Below are positions 41,846 to 51,455 of a stretch of 64,000 bases of DNA, piece after piece. The stretch's first letter is position 1. Each line of letters opens with the position of its first letter. Both the position numbers and the translations under genes were made by a program. The stretch covers positions 1-64,000 of the forward strand of contig NZ_JANXMU010000070.1 in the NCBI RefSeq assembly GCF_025354435.1. The letters run 5' to 3'. The notes under the pieces are model-generated. The model saw only the letters and a list, made by a program, of their open reading frames with translations, was not told the origin of the DNA and did no database searches. Source of the stretch: Rhodoferax sp. (GTDB lineage: Bacteria > Pseudomonadota > Gammaproteobacteria > Burkholderiales > Burkholderiaceae_C).

Positions 41846-42966
41846 ACACTTACCACCTGGTTGCGGCCCTGCGCCTTGGCGGCATACAGCGCCAAATCGG
41901 CGCGGTCGATGGTTTGCTCGATCGAATCGCCCGTCTGGTACTGGGTCACGCCGATCGACACGGTGATGCGGATTTCGATCTCCCCCATAGCCACCACGGC
42001 CTGTTCCACCTGGGCCCGTACCCGCTCCAGGCAGGCCAGGGCCAACGCAAAATTGGTGTCGCCCAGCAGGATCAAAAACTCCTCCCCGCCCCAGCGGGCC
42101 AGGCGGTCAGTGGTGCGGATGCTGGACTGCACCACTCTGGCAAAGGCCTGCAGGCAGCGGTCACCTGCCTGGTGGCCATAGCTGTCGTTGACGCGTTTGA
42201 AGTAGTCGATATCCAGAATCGCCACCATCAGCGTTGCACCGCTGCGGTCAGCCCGCTGGATTTCTTCGCGCATCAACTCCAGCATGAAGCGGCGGTTGGC
42301 CGTGCCGGTGAGTTCGTCGCGGGTGGCGATCAGCTGGATTTTCTTCAGCGCCAGGGCCAGTTGGACTTTTTGCTTGCGGGTGTGGGCGCGCATCAAGCCC
42401 AGGCGGCGGGTCAAAATCGTGCTGCTGGTCAGCACGATCAGCAACATGAAAAAGTAGGCTGCGTACAGTACGGCGGGTTCGTCGGTGAGCGCCTGCTCCA
42501 TGGCCACCAGCATGGCCACGCCAAACAACAGCATGGCGTACAGCGCCACCATCACCACCTGGCGCATCGACATGCCAAACATGCCGAACATCAGAATCAC
42601 CGCCATCAGCGCCAGGCTGATGCCCCGGCCATGCCCAGCCAGCACAAAGGCCACCGCGTTGCAGGCAATGGCGTAGAGCATCTGCCCAAACGCCAGCGAA
42701 GGATCGGACCAGCGCAGCGAAAAACCACTGCGGATCAGGCCAAACACCAGCACCAGCCCCAGGGTACAAAAAACCGACCATAGCACCACGTGGCGGATGT
42801 CGGCCAAACCGTGCCAGGCCAGCAGATACAGATCGGCCATGCTGGCGAACATCAGCACCGAGGCCAGTGCCGCCTGGCTGGTACGGATGCGCATGGGACG
42901 ATCGGTGCCCAACAGCGCATCGCGCAGGCGGTTCAACCGGCTTATCCAGAAATCGAAGGCTTGCAT
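41842..42966 (-). CDS. Membrane-bound diguanylate cyclase (GGDEF)
   Basis: A 374-residue protein from ATG 42966. About six membrane helices (residues 30-190) are followed by a coiled segment and a GGDEF domain with an intact active site, 'RLARWGGEEFLILLGD'. The inhibitory I-site RxxD lies exactly five residues before it (RTTD). It makes cyclic di-GMP from GTP and should be product-inhibited. The sensing part is of the MASE-like multi-helix type; ligand unknown. A longer frame from 43143 exists, but the extra residues look like upstream sequence. Tail-to-tail overlap of 4 bp with amiC. Confidence 0.88.
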   Translation of the reverse strand: MQAFDFWISRLNRLRDALLGTDRPMRIRTSQAALASVLMFASMADLYLLAWHGLADIRHVVLWSVFCTLGLVLVFGLIRSGFSLRWSDPSLAFGQMLYAIACNAVAFVLAGHGRGISLALMAVILMFGMFGMSMRQVVMVALYAMLLFGVAMLVAMEQALTDEPAVLYAAYFFMLLIVLTSSTILTRRLGLMRAHTRKQKVQLALALKKIQLIATRDELTGTANRRFMLELMREEIQRADRSGATLMVAILDIDYFKRVNDSYGHQAGDRCLQAFARVVQSSIRTTDRLARWGGEEFLILLGDTNFALALACLERVRAQVEQAVVAMGEIEIRITVSIGVTQYQTGDSIEQTIDRADLALYAAKAQGRNQVVSV

Positions 42967-43212
42967 GCAGTTCCTGCGCAGAGCTAGCACACCACCAAAG
43001 AGCCAGTGGCAAGAAAATGTTACTGGCAATACCAGAATAAGCAACCCGAGCAGCCTGCCCATCGCCTTGCCACGTACGCACATTGACGTACTTTTATGGC
43101 CGTTAGTTAGGCTGGGCAGCACGGTAACCAGGAACAACCCCACAAGATGTGTGCAGTTGTTACACTAATTAACCATATTATCTGCCCGGTTTTCACCCCA
43201 TTTAGTGTAGCC

Positions 43213-44847
43213 ATGCCCATCCACATGCCCCGTCTTCGCCGCCTTCACACCGGCCTTGTTGGTCTGGTTTTGTGGAGCACGCCCTGGTTCGCCATGGCTG
43301 CCGACCTCATCTACACCGTGCAACCCGGCGACCACCCTTGGAACCTGGCCGAGCGTTATTTGAAGAGTCCGTCACTGGCCCTGGCCTTGCGCCAACGCAA
43401 CCAGATTGCCGATGATCACCGCATCCCGCCCGGCACGCAGTTGCGCATCCCCAAAGAATGGCTGAAGCTGGAGTCCACCCAGGTGCTGCTGCTGGCCGTG
43501 GTGGGCGATACCACGCTGCGCCGGGGCAATGCCCCGGCCCGTGCCGCAGTCGCAGGCGAACTGCTGCAAGCTCCGTCGGGCCTGCGCACCGGGCCAGACG
43601 GCAGCGCCACCCTGCAGTTTGCCGACGGCAGCCGTGTGCTGGTGCGACGCGACAGCGAACTCTTGCTACAAGCCACCCAAAAAGCCCTGCTGGGCCAAGC
43701 CAGCATCGTGGGCTTGTCGCTGCTGCAGGGCAGTGTGGAAAACCAGGTCACGCCAGTGGGCGATAGCGGTGGGCGGTTTGAAATCCGCACCCCGGCCGCC
43801 ATTGCCGCCGTGCGCGGCACTCAGTACCGCGTCACCACAGACGGCCACAGCATGCACACCGAGGTGGTGACGGGTGCCGTCAATGTCGCCAACCCCACCG
43901 GCCAGGTGACCGCCCAAGCCACCTAGGGCACTGTGGCCCAAAGTGGTCGCAGCCCTGCCGCCCCGATGCCGCTATTGCCCCCGCCCAGCCTGGACGGCCT
44001 GCCCAACACCATCGAGCGCCTGCCCATCGCCTGGCCGATGGCGGCACTGGCTGGGGCCAGCCGCTACCGCACCCAGTTGGCCGCCTCATTCGAATTCAGC
44101 GCCATGCTGTCCGATGAAGTCACCGATGCCGCCCGCATCCGGGTGCGTGACATCGAAGACGGCAGCTACACCCTGCGGGTGCGCGGCATCGACGCGCAAG
44201 GCCTGGAAGGCCTGTCGGCCGAACGCACCCTGGTCATCCACACCCAGCCCGAACCGCCGCTGCTGATCGACCCGGCACCGAATGCCGCCACCACCACCGC
44301 CCGCCCCAACCTACGTTGGACCCAGGGCGATGCCAACCTGCAATACCGGGTACAGCTCAGCAGCGATGGCAAGGCGGTGGACGAGCAAGTCGTCAGCAGC
44401 GCCAGCGCCCAGCCGCCACAAGACCTGGCCCCCGGCATGTACCAATGGCGGGTGGCTGCCATCCACCCGACCAAAGGCCAAGGCCCTTGGGGCGATGCCC
44501 AGCCGTTTCGCCGCGTGCTGCCCGGCCCCGGTGTCGACATTCCCCAGCCCCAGGACGGCAACCTGACCCTGCGCTGGACGGCCCAGCCCCAAACCGCGCA
44601 CTACCACCTGCAGGTCGCGCGCGACGACAGCTTCACCAACCCCTTGGCCGATACGGACACCGACAGCACCCAGTTCAGCCTGACAGATCTGCAGCCCGGC
44701 CCGCACCACGTGCGCGTACAGGCCACCGGCACCGATGGCTACACCGGCCCCTGGGGTAGCACGCAAACCTTTGTCGTCCCCAACCCCCCTCCCAGCCGCT
44801 GGGGGGCCTTGATTCTGCTGATCATCCCTGCCATGGCAATTTTCTGA
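43213..44847 (+). pseudogene. FecR-domain protein with LysM, interrupted by an amber codon
   Basis: From ATG 43213: signal peptide (to about residue 29), a LysM-like segment ('YTVQPGDHPWNLAERYL'), then a FecR domain ending in 'AAIAAVRGTQYRVTTDGHSM' and 'GAVNVANPTGQVTAQAT'. TAG at 43924-43926 follows, after which the same frame goes on ('GTVAQSGRSPAAP') for over 300 codons of fibronectin-like repeats and a C-terminal membrane tail ('WGALILLIIPAMAIF'). Relatives read '-GQG-' at the break, so CAG to TAG is likely. The full protein (544 residues) pairs with a CHASE2 protein encoded directly downstream. It probably acts as periplasmic peptidoglycan-linked sensor. Confidence 0.78.
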
Positions 44848-44951
44848 CCCCGCTGCCCGCGCCCACCGGAGGTCCCACCTCCCCGCGACTCCCGTCCGGC
44901 TGGGAGCGGGCCATTCTGCGCGCCCACTGGTGGCTGGCAGGCATCGCGACC

Positions 44952-47718
44952 GTGGTGCTACTGGCCTGGCTGGACCCATCGGCCATCCAGCGGCTGAACC
45001 TGCTGGTCTACGACCTGTTGCTACCCAGCTATACCGCCAGCGCCCAGCCACCGGTGGTGGTGGCGATTGACGATGCCAGCCTGGCCACGCTGGGCCGCTG
45101 GCCTTGGCCACGCGAGGTGCATGCGCAGATGATCGACCGCCTGCGCGAAGCCGGGGCCAGCGCCATCGGCATAGCGGTACTATTTTCTGAACCCGACACC
45201 CGCAACCCCGCCAGCGATGCAGCCCTGGCCACCGCCATCGCCCGCCAAGGCCATGTGGTACTGGCCGTGGCCCCGGCGCAGCAGCCCGATGGCCGCATTG
45301 CCGCCGCACCCCTGTTGCCCACGCTGGTGGCGGCCAATGCCACACCCCTGCACGGGCCCACTTTGGGCCATGTCGATGTGGAAGTGGACGTGGATGGCCA
45401 GTCGCGCAGCATCCACCTGATGGCCGGCAACGGCCAGGCCGACACGCCCGCGCTGGCGCTGGCGGTATTGCAGCAGGCCGCACCGAATCCGGCGTGGGAC
45501 CGGCTGGTGCCGGTAGACAGCATCAGCCGTCCCCCCACCTGGGTCCGCGCGCACGCAGTCATGCTGCCCCGGGTGCACGGCCTGCCCACACTGTCGTTTG
45601 CCAGCGCGCTGCAGTTGCCCCAGGTATTGAACGTGGTGCGTGGCCGGGCGGTGTTTATCGGCATCACCGCCAGCGGACTGGGTGGTGAACTGGCCACGCC
45701 GCTGGCGGGCGGCCATACCACCCTGCCGTCGGTGATGTTCCACGCCCAGGCGCTGGAGGCACTGCGCAGCCAGGTCTGGATAAGCCACACGCCCGCGCCA
45801 CTGGCGCTGCTGTTTGCGCTATTGGCCGTCAGCAGCTTGGCGCTGGTGCCGGTGTGGCAAAGCCGCCTGCCGTTAAAAGCCGGGCTGCTGGCCCTGGGGC
45901 TGCTGCCACTGCCGCTACTGGTCAGTGCCGGGCTGCTGCTGGCTACCCACAACTGGCTCCCGCCCGCCACCGCCACTCTGGCGCTGGCCGTGGCACTGGG
46001 CTTTTGGCTGGCGGGCAAGCTGCGCGCCTTGAACCGCCAGCTGCTGCGCACCCGCCAGCACGCCCAGGCCACCCTGCAAGCCATTGACGACGCCGTCATC
46101 ACCATCGATGCGCAGCGGCACACCATCCGCTTTGCCAACCCCACCGCCCAATTGCATGCCCCCGGCCAGACGCTGCTGGGCCAGTCCCTGCACACCGCCT
46201 ACCCCTTGAGCGAAGACAGCATGGAACGCCTGGTGGCCGCGGTATTTGAATGCCTGGGCCGGGGCAGCCGGGTCTATGTGCGCGAACTGCTCAACCTGCC
46301 CGGCCCAGACGGCCTGCGCGTGTTGCGGGCCACCGCCAGCCCCTTGCGCAGCCCCGAGGGCGCGCTGGACGGTGCCGTACTGGTGTTTGCCGACGTGACC
46401 GACCGTGGCCGCCGCCCGCGCGCTGGACTATGCCGCCAACCACGAGGCCCTCACCGGCCTGCCCAACCGGGTGCTGTTGCACGAGCAGCTGAACCTGGCC
46501 CTGTCGCGGGTGCAACGGCGCGGCGGCAGCGTGGCGGTGCTATTTCTGGACCTGAACCGCTTCAAGCACATCAACGACAGCCTGGGCCACCGCGCCGGTG
46601 ACGAGGTGCTGCGCATCATCGCCCAGCGCCTGCGGGCCCTGTGCCGCGACACCGACACCGTGGCCCGCTGGGGCGGCGATGAATTTGTACTGCTGCTGGA
46701 GGACGTGGGCGGCCAGGACGGTGCCGCCACCGCCGCCACCAAGGTGGTCGATGCACTGACCCAGGACATCGTGCTAGACGAAAGCTTTGGCCACATCGTG
46801 CTGCCCTGCGCAGGCAGCGTAGGCGTGGTGATGGCCCCGCAGGACGGCACCGACCTGGATGCCCTGCTGTCCAAGGCCAACATGGCCATGTACCGCGCCA
46901 AGGCCCAGCCCCAGGCCTGCTTCCAATTCTGGTCGAACGACATCAACACCCGCCTGCACGAGCGCCTGGCACTGGAGATGGACCTGCGCCAGGCCCTGCG
47001 CGAAAACCTGTTTGTGCTGCACTACCAACCGCAGTTTTCACTGTACGGGCAGCAGATGGTTGGCCTGGAAGCCCTGATGCGCTGGCAGCGCACGCCGGAC
47101 CAGCTGGTGATGCCCCACGGCTTCATCCAGGTGGCCGAAGAATGCGGGCTGATCGTCGACATGGGTGCCTGGGCCGTGCTACACGCCGCCCGCCAGGTGG
47201 CACTGTGGCTGCGCGCCGGGCTCAAACCCGTACCGATTGCCGTCAATATCTCGGCCCGCCAGTGCCTGAACCGTGACCTGGTGCAGGTGGTGCGCCTGGC
47301 CCTGCAAGAGACCGGCATCCCCCCGCACCTGCTGCGCCTGGAAATCACCGAAACCACCGCCATGTCCGACGCCGACCAGGTGATCGGCCTGCTGCACGAG
47401 ATCCGCGCCCTGGGGGTGCGGCTGGCCGTGGACGACTTCGGCACCGGCTACTCGTCGCTGGCCTACCTGAAGCGTTTTCCCATCGATGAGCTCAAGATCG
47501 ACCGCTCCTTCGTCAGCGACATCGCCACCGACAAAGACAACGCAGCCATCGTGCGCGCCACCATCGCCCTGGCCCACGGACTGGGCCTGCAGGTGGTGGC
47601 CGAGGGGGTGGAAACCGAGGCCCAAAGCCGCTTCCTGGCCGACCAGCACTGCGACACCGTGCAAGGCTACCTTTTCGGCCGCCCCCAACCGGTGGACATC
47701 GTGACGCAGTGGTTGTAG
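44952..47718 (+). pseudogene. CHASE2-PAS-GGDEF-EAL signalling protein, frameshifted
   Basis: The first frame encodes a CHASE2 sensor ('VVAIDDASLATLGRWPWPR', 'SEPDTRNPASDAALA'), three membrane helices, and a PAS-like segment ending 'AVLVFADVTDR'. It then shifts. The second frame continues at 46405 with 'VAAARALDYAANHEALTGLPNR', GGDEF ('RWGGDEFVLLLED') and EAL ('EALMRWQ', 'DDFGTGYSSLAYLKRFP'). One inserted or two deleted bases near 46402-46408 explain the break. The real start may lie upstream: the frame is open to a CTG at 44844 touching the FecR stop, and GTG 44952 cuts into the first helix. The full protein would be about 950 residues. Confidence 0.8.
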
Positions 47719-47723
47719 GCCAC

Positions 47724-47790
47724 CACTACATTTTTAATAGCTACTTGTGTAGGTTAAATATACGCTAGAAGCCTTTTTTATATATAAAAA
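47724..47790. repeat. Intergenic palindromic repeat, copy 7
   Basis: TACATTTTTAATAGCTACTTGTGTAGGTTAAATATACGCTAGAAGCC, then TTTTTTATATATAAAAA. Same orientation as copies 1-6. The terminal TTTTTTATATATAAAAA is palindromic and may also help end the upstream transcript. Confidence 0.75.
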
Positions 47791-47835
47791 GGGCTGTGCG
47801 GCAAGCGGCCCACACCAGCACCGACAATACCGAAC

Positions 47836-49134
47836 ATGCATACCCTTTCCCAACTCCGCTCTGGGCAATTGCAGGGCATCCGGCGGCTGGATTTATCGGG
47901 TGGTTTGACCACCTTTCCCCACGAGATTTTTGACCTGGCCGACACGCTGGAGGTGCTGAACCTCTCTGGCAATGCCCTGAGTGCCCTGCCCGACGACCTG
48001 CCCCGGCTGCACCGCTTACGGGTGGTTTTTTGCTCCGGCAACCCCTTCACCGAACTGCCTGCCGTGCTGGGCCAGTGCGCGCAGTTGGAAATGGTGGGCT
48101 TCAAGTCCTGCCAGATCCGCCATGTGCCCGCCGCCGCCCTGCCGCCGCGGCTGCGCTGGCTGATATTGACCGACAACCACATCACCACCCTGCCCGCCGA
48201 AATCGGCCAGTGCCAGCAGATGCAAAAGCTGATGCTGGCGGGCAACCAGTTGCAGCAGCTGCCCCCCGAACTGGCGCAATGCCAGCAGCTGGAGCTGCTG
48301 CGCATCTCGGCCAACCCCATGGCAGACGCAGGCACCCTGCCCGACTGGCTGCTGCAACTGCCCCTGTTGGCCTGGCTGGCGCGGGCAGGCACACCGCACA
48401 TTGCCCCGTCTACCACGCCCATCCGCTGGACGGACTTGGCGGTACAACAGCCCTTGGGCGAAGGCGCGTCCGGCGTGATCCACCAGGCCCAGTGGCGAGG
48501 CAAGACGGTGGCCGTCAAGCTATTCAAAGGTGAGGTCACCAGCGACGGCTGGCCGCAGAGCGAGCTGGCCGCCTGCCTGGCGGTGGGTGCGCACCCGCAC
48601 CTGATCGGCACCCTGGGCCCGCTGGTAGACCACCCGCAGGGCACGACCGGGCTGGTGATGCCCTGCATCCCGCCGCATTTCACCACCCTGGCCGGGCCGC
48701 CCAGCCTGGACAGCTGCACCCGCGACATCTACCCGGCGGGCACCGTTTTTTCGCTCGCCACTGTGCTGCGCACTGCCCAAGGCGTGGCCTCGGCCGCGGC
48801 CCATCTGCACGCCGGCGGCCTGCTGCACGGCGACCTGTACGCGCACAACCTGCAGTGCAGTGCGGACGGCCACTGCCTGCTGGGCGACATGGGCGCGGCC
48901 TCCTTTCTGCCCGCCGATGCGGTGCAGGCACAGGCTTTGCAACGACTCGAGGTGCGGGCGTTTGGCTGCCTGCTGGAGGAATTACTGGCCCACTGCCCAG
49001 AAAATACCGCCAAACTCACTCTGCTGCGGAACGATTGCCTGCAAACCGCAGTCGCATTACGGCCCCTGTTTGCGCAGATCGTGCAGCGTTTACATTCAAT
49101 CGAACTTCAAAAAGATCTGGCCGATGCTGCATAG
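47836..49134 (+). CDS. Leucine-rich-repeat protein kinase
   Basis: A 432-residue protein joining about six LRRs (residues 10-165, 'LEVLNLSGNALSALPDDL', 'LRWLILTDNHITTLPAEI') to a protein kinase domain (195-420). Kinase marks: G-loop 'LGEGASGVIHQAQW', Lys228 in 'TVAVKLFKGE', catalytic loop 'HGDLYAHNLQ' (H331-G-D333...N338) and 'LLGDMGAASF' (D351). Arg of HRD is Gly and DFG is DMG, so it is an atypical but probably active enzyme. No signal or membrane helix: cytosolic. Its 3' end overlaps the antiporter gene by 11 bp. Confidence 0.85.
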   Translation: MHTLSQLRSGQLQGIRRLDLSGGLTTFPHEIFDLADTLEVLNLSGNALSALPDDLPRLHRLRVVFCSGNPFTELPAVLGQCAQLEMVGFKSCQIRHVPAAALPPRLRWLILTDNHITTLPAEIGQCQQMQKLMLAGNQLQQLPPELAQCQQLELLRISANPMADAGTLPDWLLQLPLLAWLARAGTPHIAPSTTPIRWTDLAVQQPLGEGASGVIHQAQWRGKTVAVKLFKGEVTSDGWPQSELAACLAVGAHPHLIGTLGPLVDHPQGTTGLVMPCIPPHFTTLAGPPSLDSCTRDIYPAGTVFSLATVLRTAQGVASAAAHLHAGGLLHGDLYAHNLQCSADGHCLLGDMGAASFLPADAVQAQALQRLEVRAFGCLLEELLAHCPENTAKLTLLRNDCLQTAVALRPLFAQIVQRLHSIELQKDLADAA

Positions 49135-50827
49135 CACCCCTCTCATCACCACCATCGCCACCGCACTCGGGCTGGCGCTGGTATTTGGTTTTCTTGCCGT
49201 GCGGTTCAAGCTACCGGCACTGGTGGGCTACCTGTTGGCTGGGGTGTTGATTGGCCCGTTCACCCCCGGCTTTGTGGCCGACGGCCAGATCGCGGCCGAG
49301 CTGGCCGAGATCGGCGTGATGCTGCTGATGTTTGGCGTGGGCATGCATTTCTCGATGGACGACCTGATGTCGGTGCGCAAGATCGCCGTGCCGGGCGCGG
49401 TGCTGCAAATCGCCGTGGCCACCGCCATGGGCGCAGGCGTGGCCCACCTCTGGGGCTGGCCTCTGGGTGAAGGCCTGGTGTTTGGTCTGGCCTTGTCGGT
49501 GGCCAGCACCGTGGTGCTGCTGCGGGCGCTGGAGGCACGTGGTGCCCTGGACTCCATGAACGGCAAGATCGCCGTGGGCTGGCTGGTGATGGAAGACCTG
49601 GCCATGGTGCTGGTGCTGGTGCTGCTGCCCCCGCTGGCGGGCTGGCTGGGCGGCAAGGTACCGGGTGAAGAACAAGGCGGTGGCGGCAATTTGTGGCTGA
49701 CGCTGGGGATCACTCTGCTCAAGGTGTCGGCCTTTGTGGCGCTGATGCTGGTGGTGGGCCGCCGCGTGTTTCCCAAGCTGCTGTGGCTGGTGGCGCGCAC
49801 CGGCTCGCGCGAGCTGTTCACCCTGTGCGTGATCGCCGCCGCGGTCAGCATCGCCTACGGGGCGGCCATGCTGTTTGGCGTGTCGTTTGCGCTGGGCGCG
49901 TTCTTTGCGGGCATGGTGATGCGCGAATCCGAGTTCAGCCACCGCGCCGCCGAAGATTCGCTGCCGCTGCGCGAAGCCTTTGCGGTGCTGTTCTTTGTGT
50001 CGGTCGGCATGCTGTTTGACCCGATGGTTATCGTCAACCAACCGCTGCAGGTGCTGGCCGTGCTGGCCATCATCATCGTCGGCAAGTCCATCGCCGCTGC
50101 CGCGCTGGTGCTGGTGTTTCGCTACCCGCTGAACACCGCGCTGAATGTGTCGGCCAGCCTGGGGCAGATTGGCGAGTTCTCGTTCATCCTGGCCGGGCTG
50201 GGTGCCAGCCTGGGCCTGCTGCGGCCCGAGGGGCAAAGCCTGATTTTGGCCGGTGCATTATTGTCGATCGCGGTGAACCCGCTGGTCTTCAAAGCCGCCG
50301 ACTGGTTGGAGCAGTGGCTGGAATCCCACCCCACCCTGGTCGCCAAATTCGCCCGCGGCACCGACCCGCTGTCCGAGCTGCCCATGGCCACTGACGAAAA
50401 ATACCTCTCCAAGCAGGTGGTGCTGGTGGGCTATGGCCGCGTCGGCAAGCGCCTGGCCGTAGAGATGGACGCGCAAGACATTCCCTTCGTGGTCGTCGAA
50501 AAAAACCGCGAACGCGTCGAGCAGCTGCGTGCCAACGGCATCACCGCCGTGTCGGGCGATGCCGCCGATGCCGGGGTGCTGATCCAGGCCCACATCGCCC
50601 GCGCCAGCATGCTACTGATCGCCACGCCCGATGCCTTCAACGTGCGCCAAATGGTGGCCAACGCCCGCATGCTGAACCCGCACATCGAAACCGTGGTGCG
50701 CACCCACAACGAAGCAGAAGCAGCCCTGCTCGCGCAGGAAAACATCGGCCGCGTGTTTCTGGGCGAGGACGAGCTGGCCCACAACATGGGCCGGCATGTG
50801 CTGGAGCGCTTTGGCAAGGCGGCTTGA
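49124..50827 (+). CDS. Kef/YbaL-type cation:proton antiporter with TrkA-N domain
   Basis: A 567-residue CPA2 antiporter. Twelve or thirteen helices ('AVRFKLPALVGYLLAGVLIGP', 'EIGVMLLMFGVGMHFS', 'GQIGEFSFILAGLGASLGLL') are followed by a cytosolic Rossmann TrkA-N domain ('VVLVGYGRVGKRLAVEMD', 'VSGDAADAGVLIQA'). YbaL/KefB relatives exchange K+ for H+ and are gated by nucleotide or glutathione binding. Start at ATG 49124 inside the end of the kinase gene, so the two are translationally coupled. No KefF/KefG-like partner gene. Confidence 0.9.
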   Translation: MLHSTPLITTIATALGLALVFGFLAVRFKLPALVGYLLAGVLIGPFTPGFVADGQIAAELAEIGVMLLMFGVGMHFSMDDLMSVRKIAVPGAVLQIAVATAMGAGVAHLWGWPLGEGLVFGLALSVASTVVLLRALEARGALDSMNGKIAVGWLVMEDLAMVLVLVLLPPLAGWLGGKVPGEEQGGGGNLWLTLGITLLKVSAFVALMLVVGRRVFPKLLWLVARTGSRELFTLCVIAAAVSIAYGAAMLFGVSFALGAFFAGMVMRESEFSHRAAEDSLPLREAFAVLFFVSVGMLFDPMVIVNQPLQVLAVLAIIIVGKSIAAAALVLVFRYPLNTALNVSASLGQIGEFSFILAGLGASLGLLRPEGQSLILAGALLSIAVNPLVFKAADWLEQWLESHPTLVAKFARGTDPLSELPMATDEKYLSKQVVLVGYGRVGKRLAVEMDAQDIPFVVVEKNRERVEQLRANGITAVSGDAADAGVLIQAHIARASMLLIATPDAFNVRQMVANARMLNPHIETVVRTHNEAEAALLAQENIGRVFLGEDELAHNMGRHVLERFGKAA

Positions 50828-50837
50828 GGCCCAGATC

Positions 50838-50925
50838 AAAAAGAAGCGCCTCTAGAAATTTAAGAAAAATCGGCTACTTGTGCATGCGGGATAAGCACAA
50901 GTAGCTACTTATTTCATAGCACACC
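50838..50925. repeat. Intergenic repeat, copy 8 (inverted orientation)
   Basis: GCCTCTAGAAATTTAAGAAAAATCGGCTACTTGTGC-ATGCGGGATA-AGCACAAGTAGCTACTTATTTCATAGC. GCTACTTGTGC and GCACAAGTAGC pair as an 11-bp stem. In reverse complement it aligns with the other copies, so it is inserted in the opposite direction. Confidence 0.72.
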
Positions 50926-51033
50926 TCGACACCCACCCAAACATTTTGTTGCTCCGACAGAAGCGGTAAAACCAGCGTCCTTTGCAGAATCACCTGCAAA
51001 ATAGTGGCCTACCCACATCCACGGAGACAAAAC

Positions 51034-51381
51034 ATGAAATACCAAGGAAGTTGCCATTGCGGTCAGATTGCCTTTGAGGTGGAAGGCGAGATTCCCGAAG
51101 TCATGTCCTGCAATTGTTCGCTATGCCAGCGCAAAGGGGCATTGATGTGGTTCGTGCCGAGGCCCGCAGTGGTCTTGCACACACCCGCGGACAAGATGGG
51201 CACCTATCTATTCAACAAGCACGTCATACAACATCATTTTTGCCCCACCTGCGGCATCCACCCGTTTGGCGAAGCGATGTCCCCGTCCGGGCAGGCCATG
51301 GCAGCAATCAATGTGCGCTGCCTTGACGGGGTAGATGTGTCGGCGTTGAAGGTCCAGCACTACAACGGGCGTGGGTCGTAA
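51034..51381 (+). CDS. GFA family (glutathione-dependent formaldehyde-activating-like) protein
   Basis: A 115-residue zinc protein with the GFA cysteine pattern: 'GSCHCGQIAFEVEGE' (C-x-C), 'SCNCSLCQRKGAL' (C-x-C-x2-C) and 'HHFCPTCGIHPF' (C-x2-C). Members bind two zinc ions; the formaldehyde-glutathione activity of the founding member is disputed. A CGGAGAC ribosome binding site precedes ATG 51034. Stands alone between two intergenic repeats. Confidence 0.88.
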   Translation: MKYQGSCHCGQIAFEVEGEIPEVMSCNCSLCQRKGALMWFVPRPAVVLHTPADKMGTYLFNKHVIQHHFCPTCGIHPFGEAMSPSGQAMAAINVRCLDGVDVSALKVQHYNGRGS

Positions 51382-51385
51382 ACGC

Positions 51386-51455
51386 GCCTAAATTCAGCAT
51401 GAAATAAGCCTCTAGCGTTTATCCCGCCTGCACAAGCAGTTATATTAAATATAGA
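51386..51455. repeat. Intergenic repeat, copy 9 (inverted orientation)
   Basis: CGCGCCTAAATTCAGCATGAAATAAGCCTCTAGCGTTTATCCCGCCTGCACAAGCAGTTATATTAAATATAG. It shares CTTGTGC/GGGATAA with copy 8 and the CTAAATTCAGCAT end with the remnant at 11985. It supplies the stop codon of the GGDEF gene ('NFYI', TAA). Confidence 0.65.

Noticed and set aside
3161-43926. Reassignment of TAG as a sense codon
   Set aside because: mobA, amiC, the Pnap_2097-like gene and the EAL frame end naturally at TAG, so TAG works as a stop here. Partial suppression stays open.
49211-50236. Minus-strand open frame of 341 codons
   Set aside because: Antisense to the antiporter; His/Gln-rich shadow without motifs.
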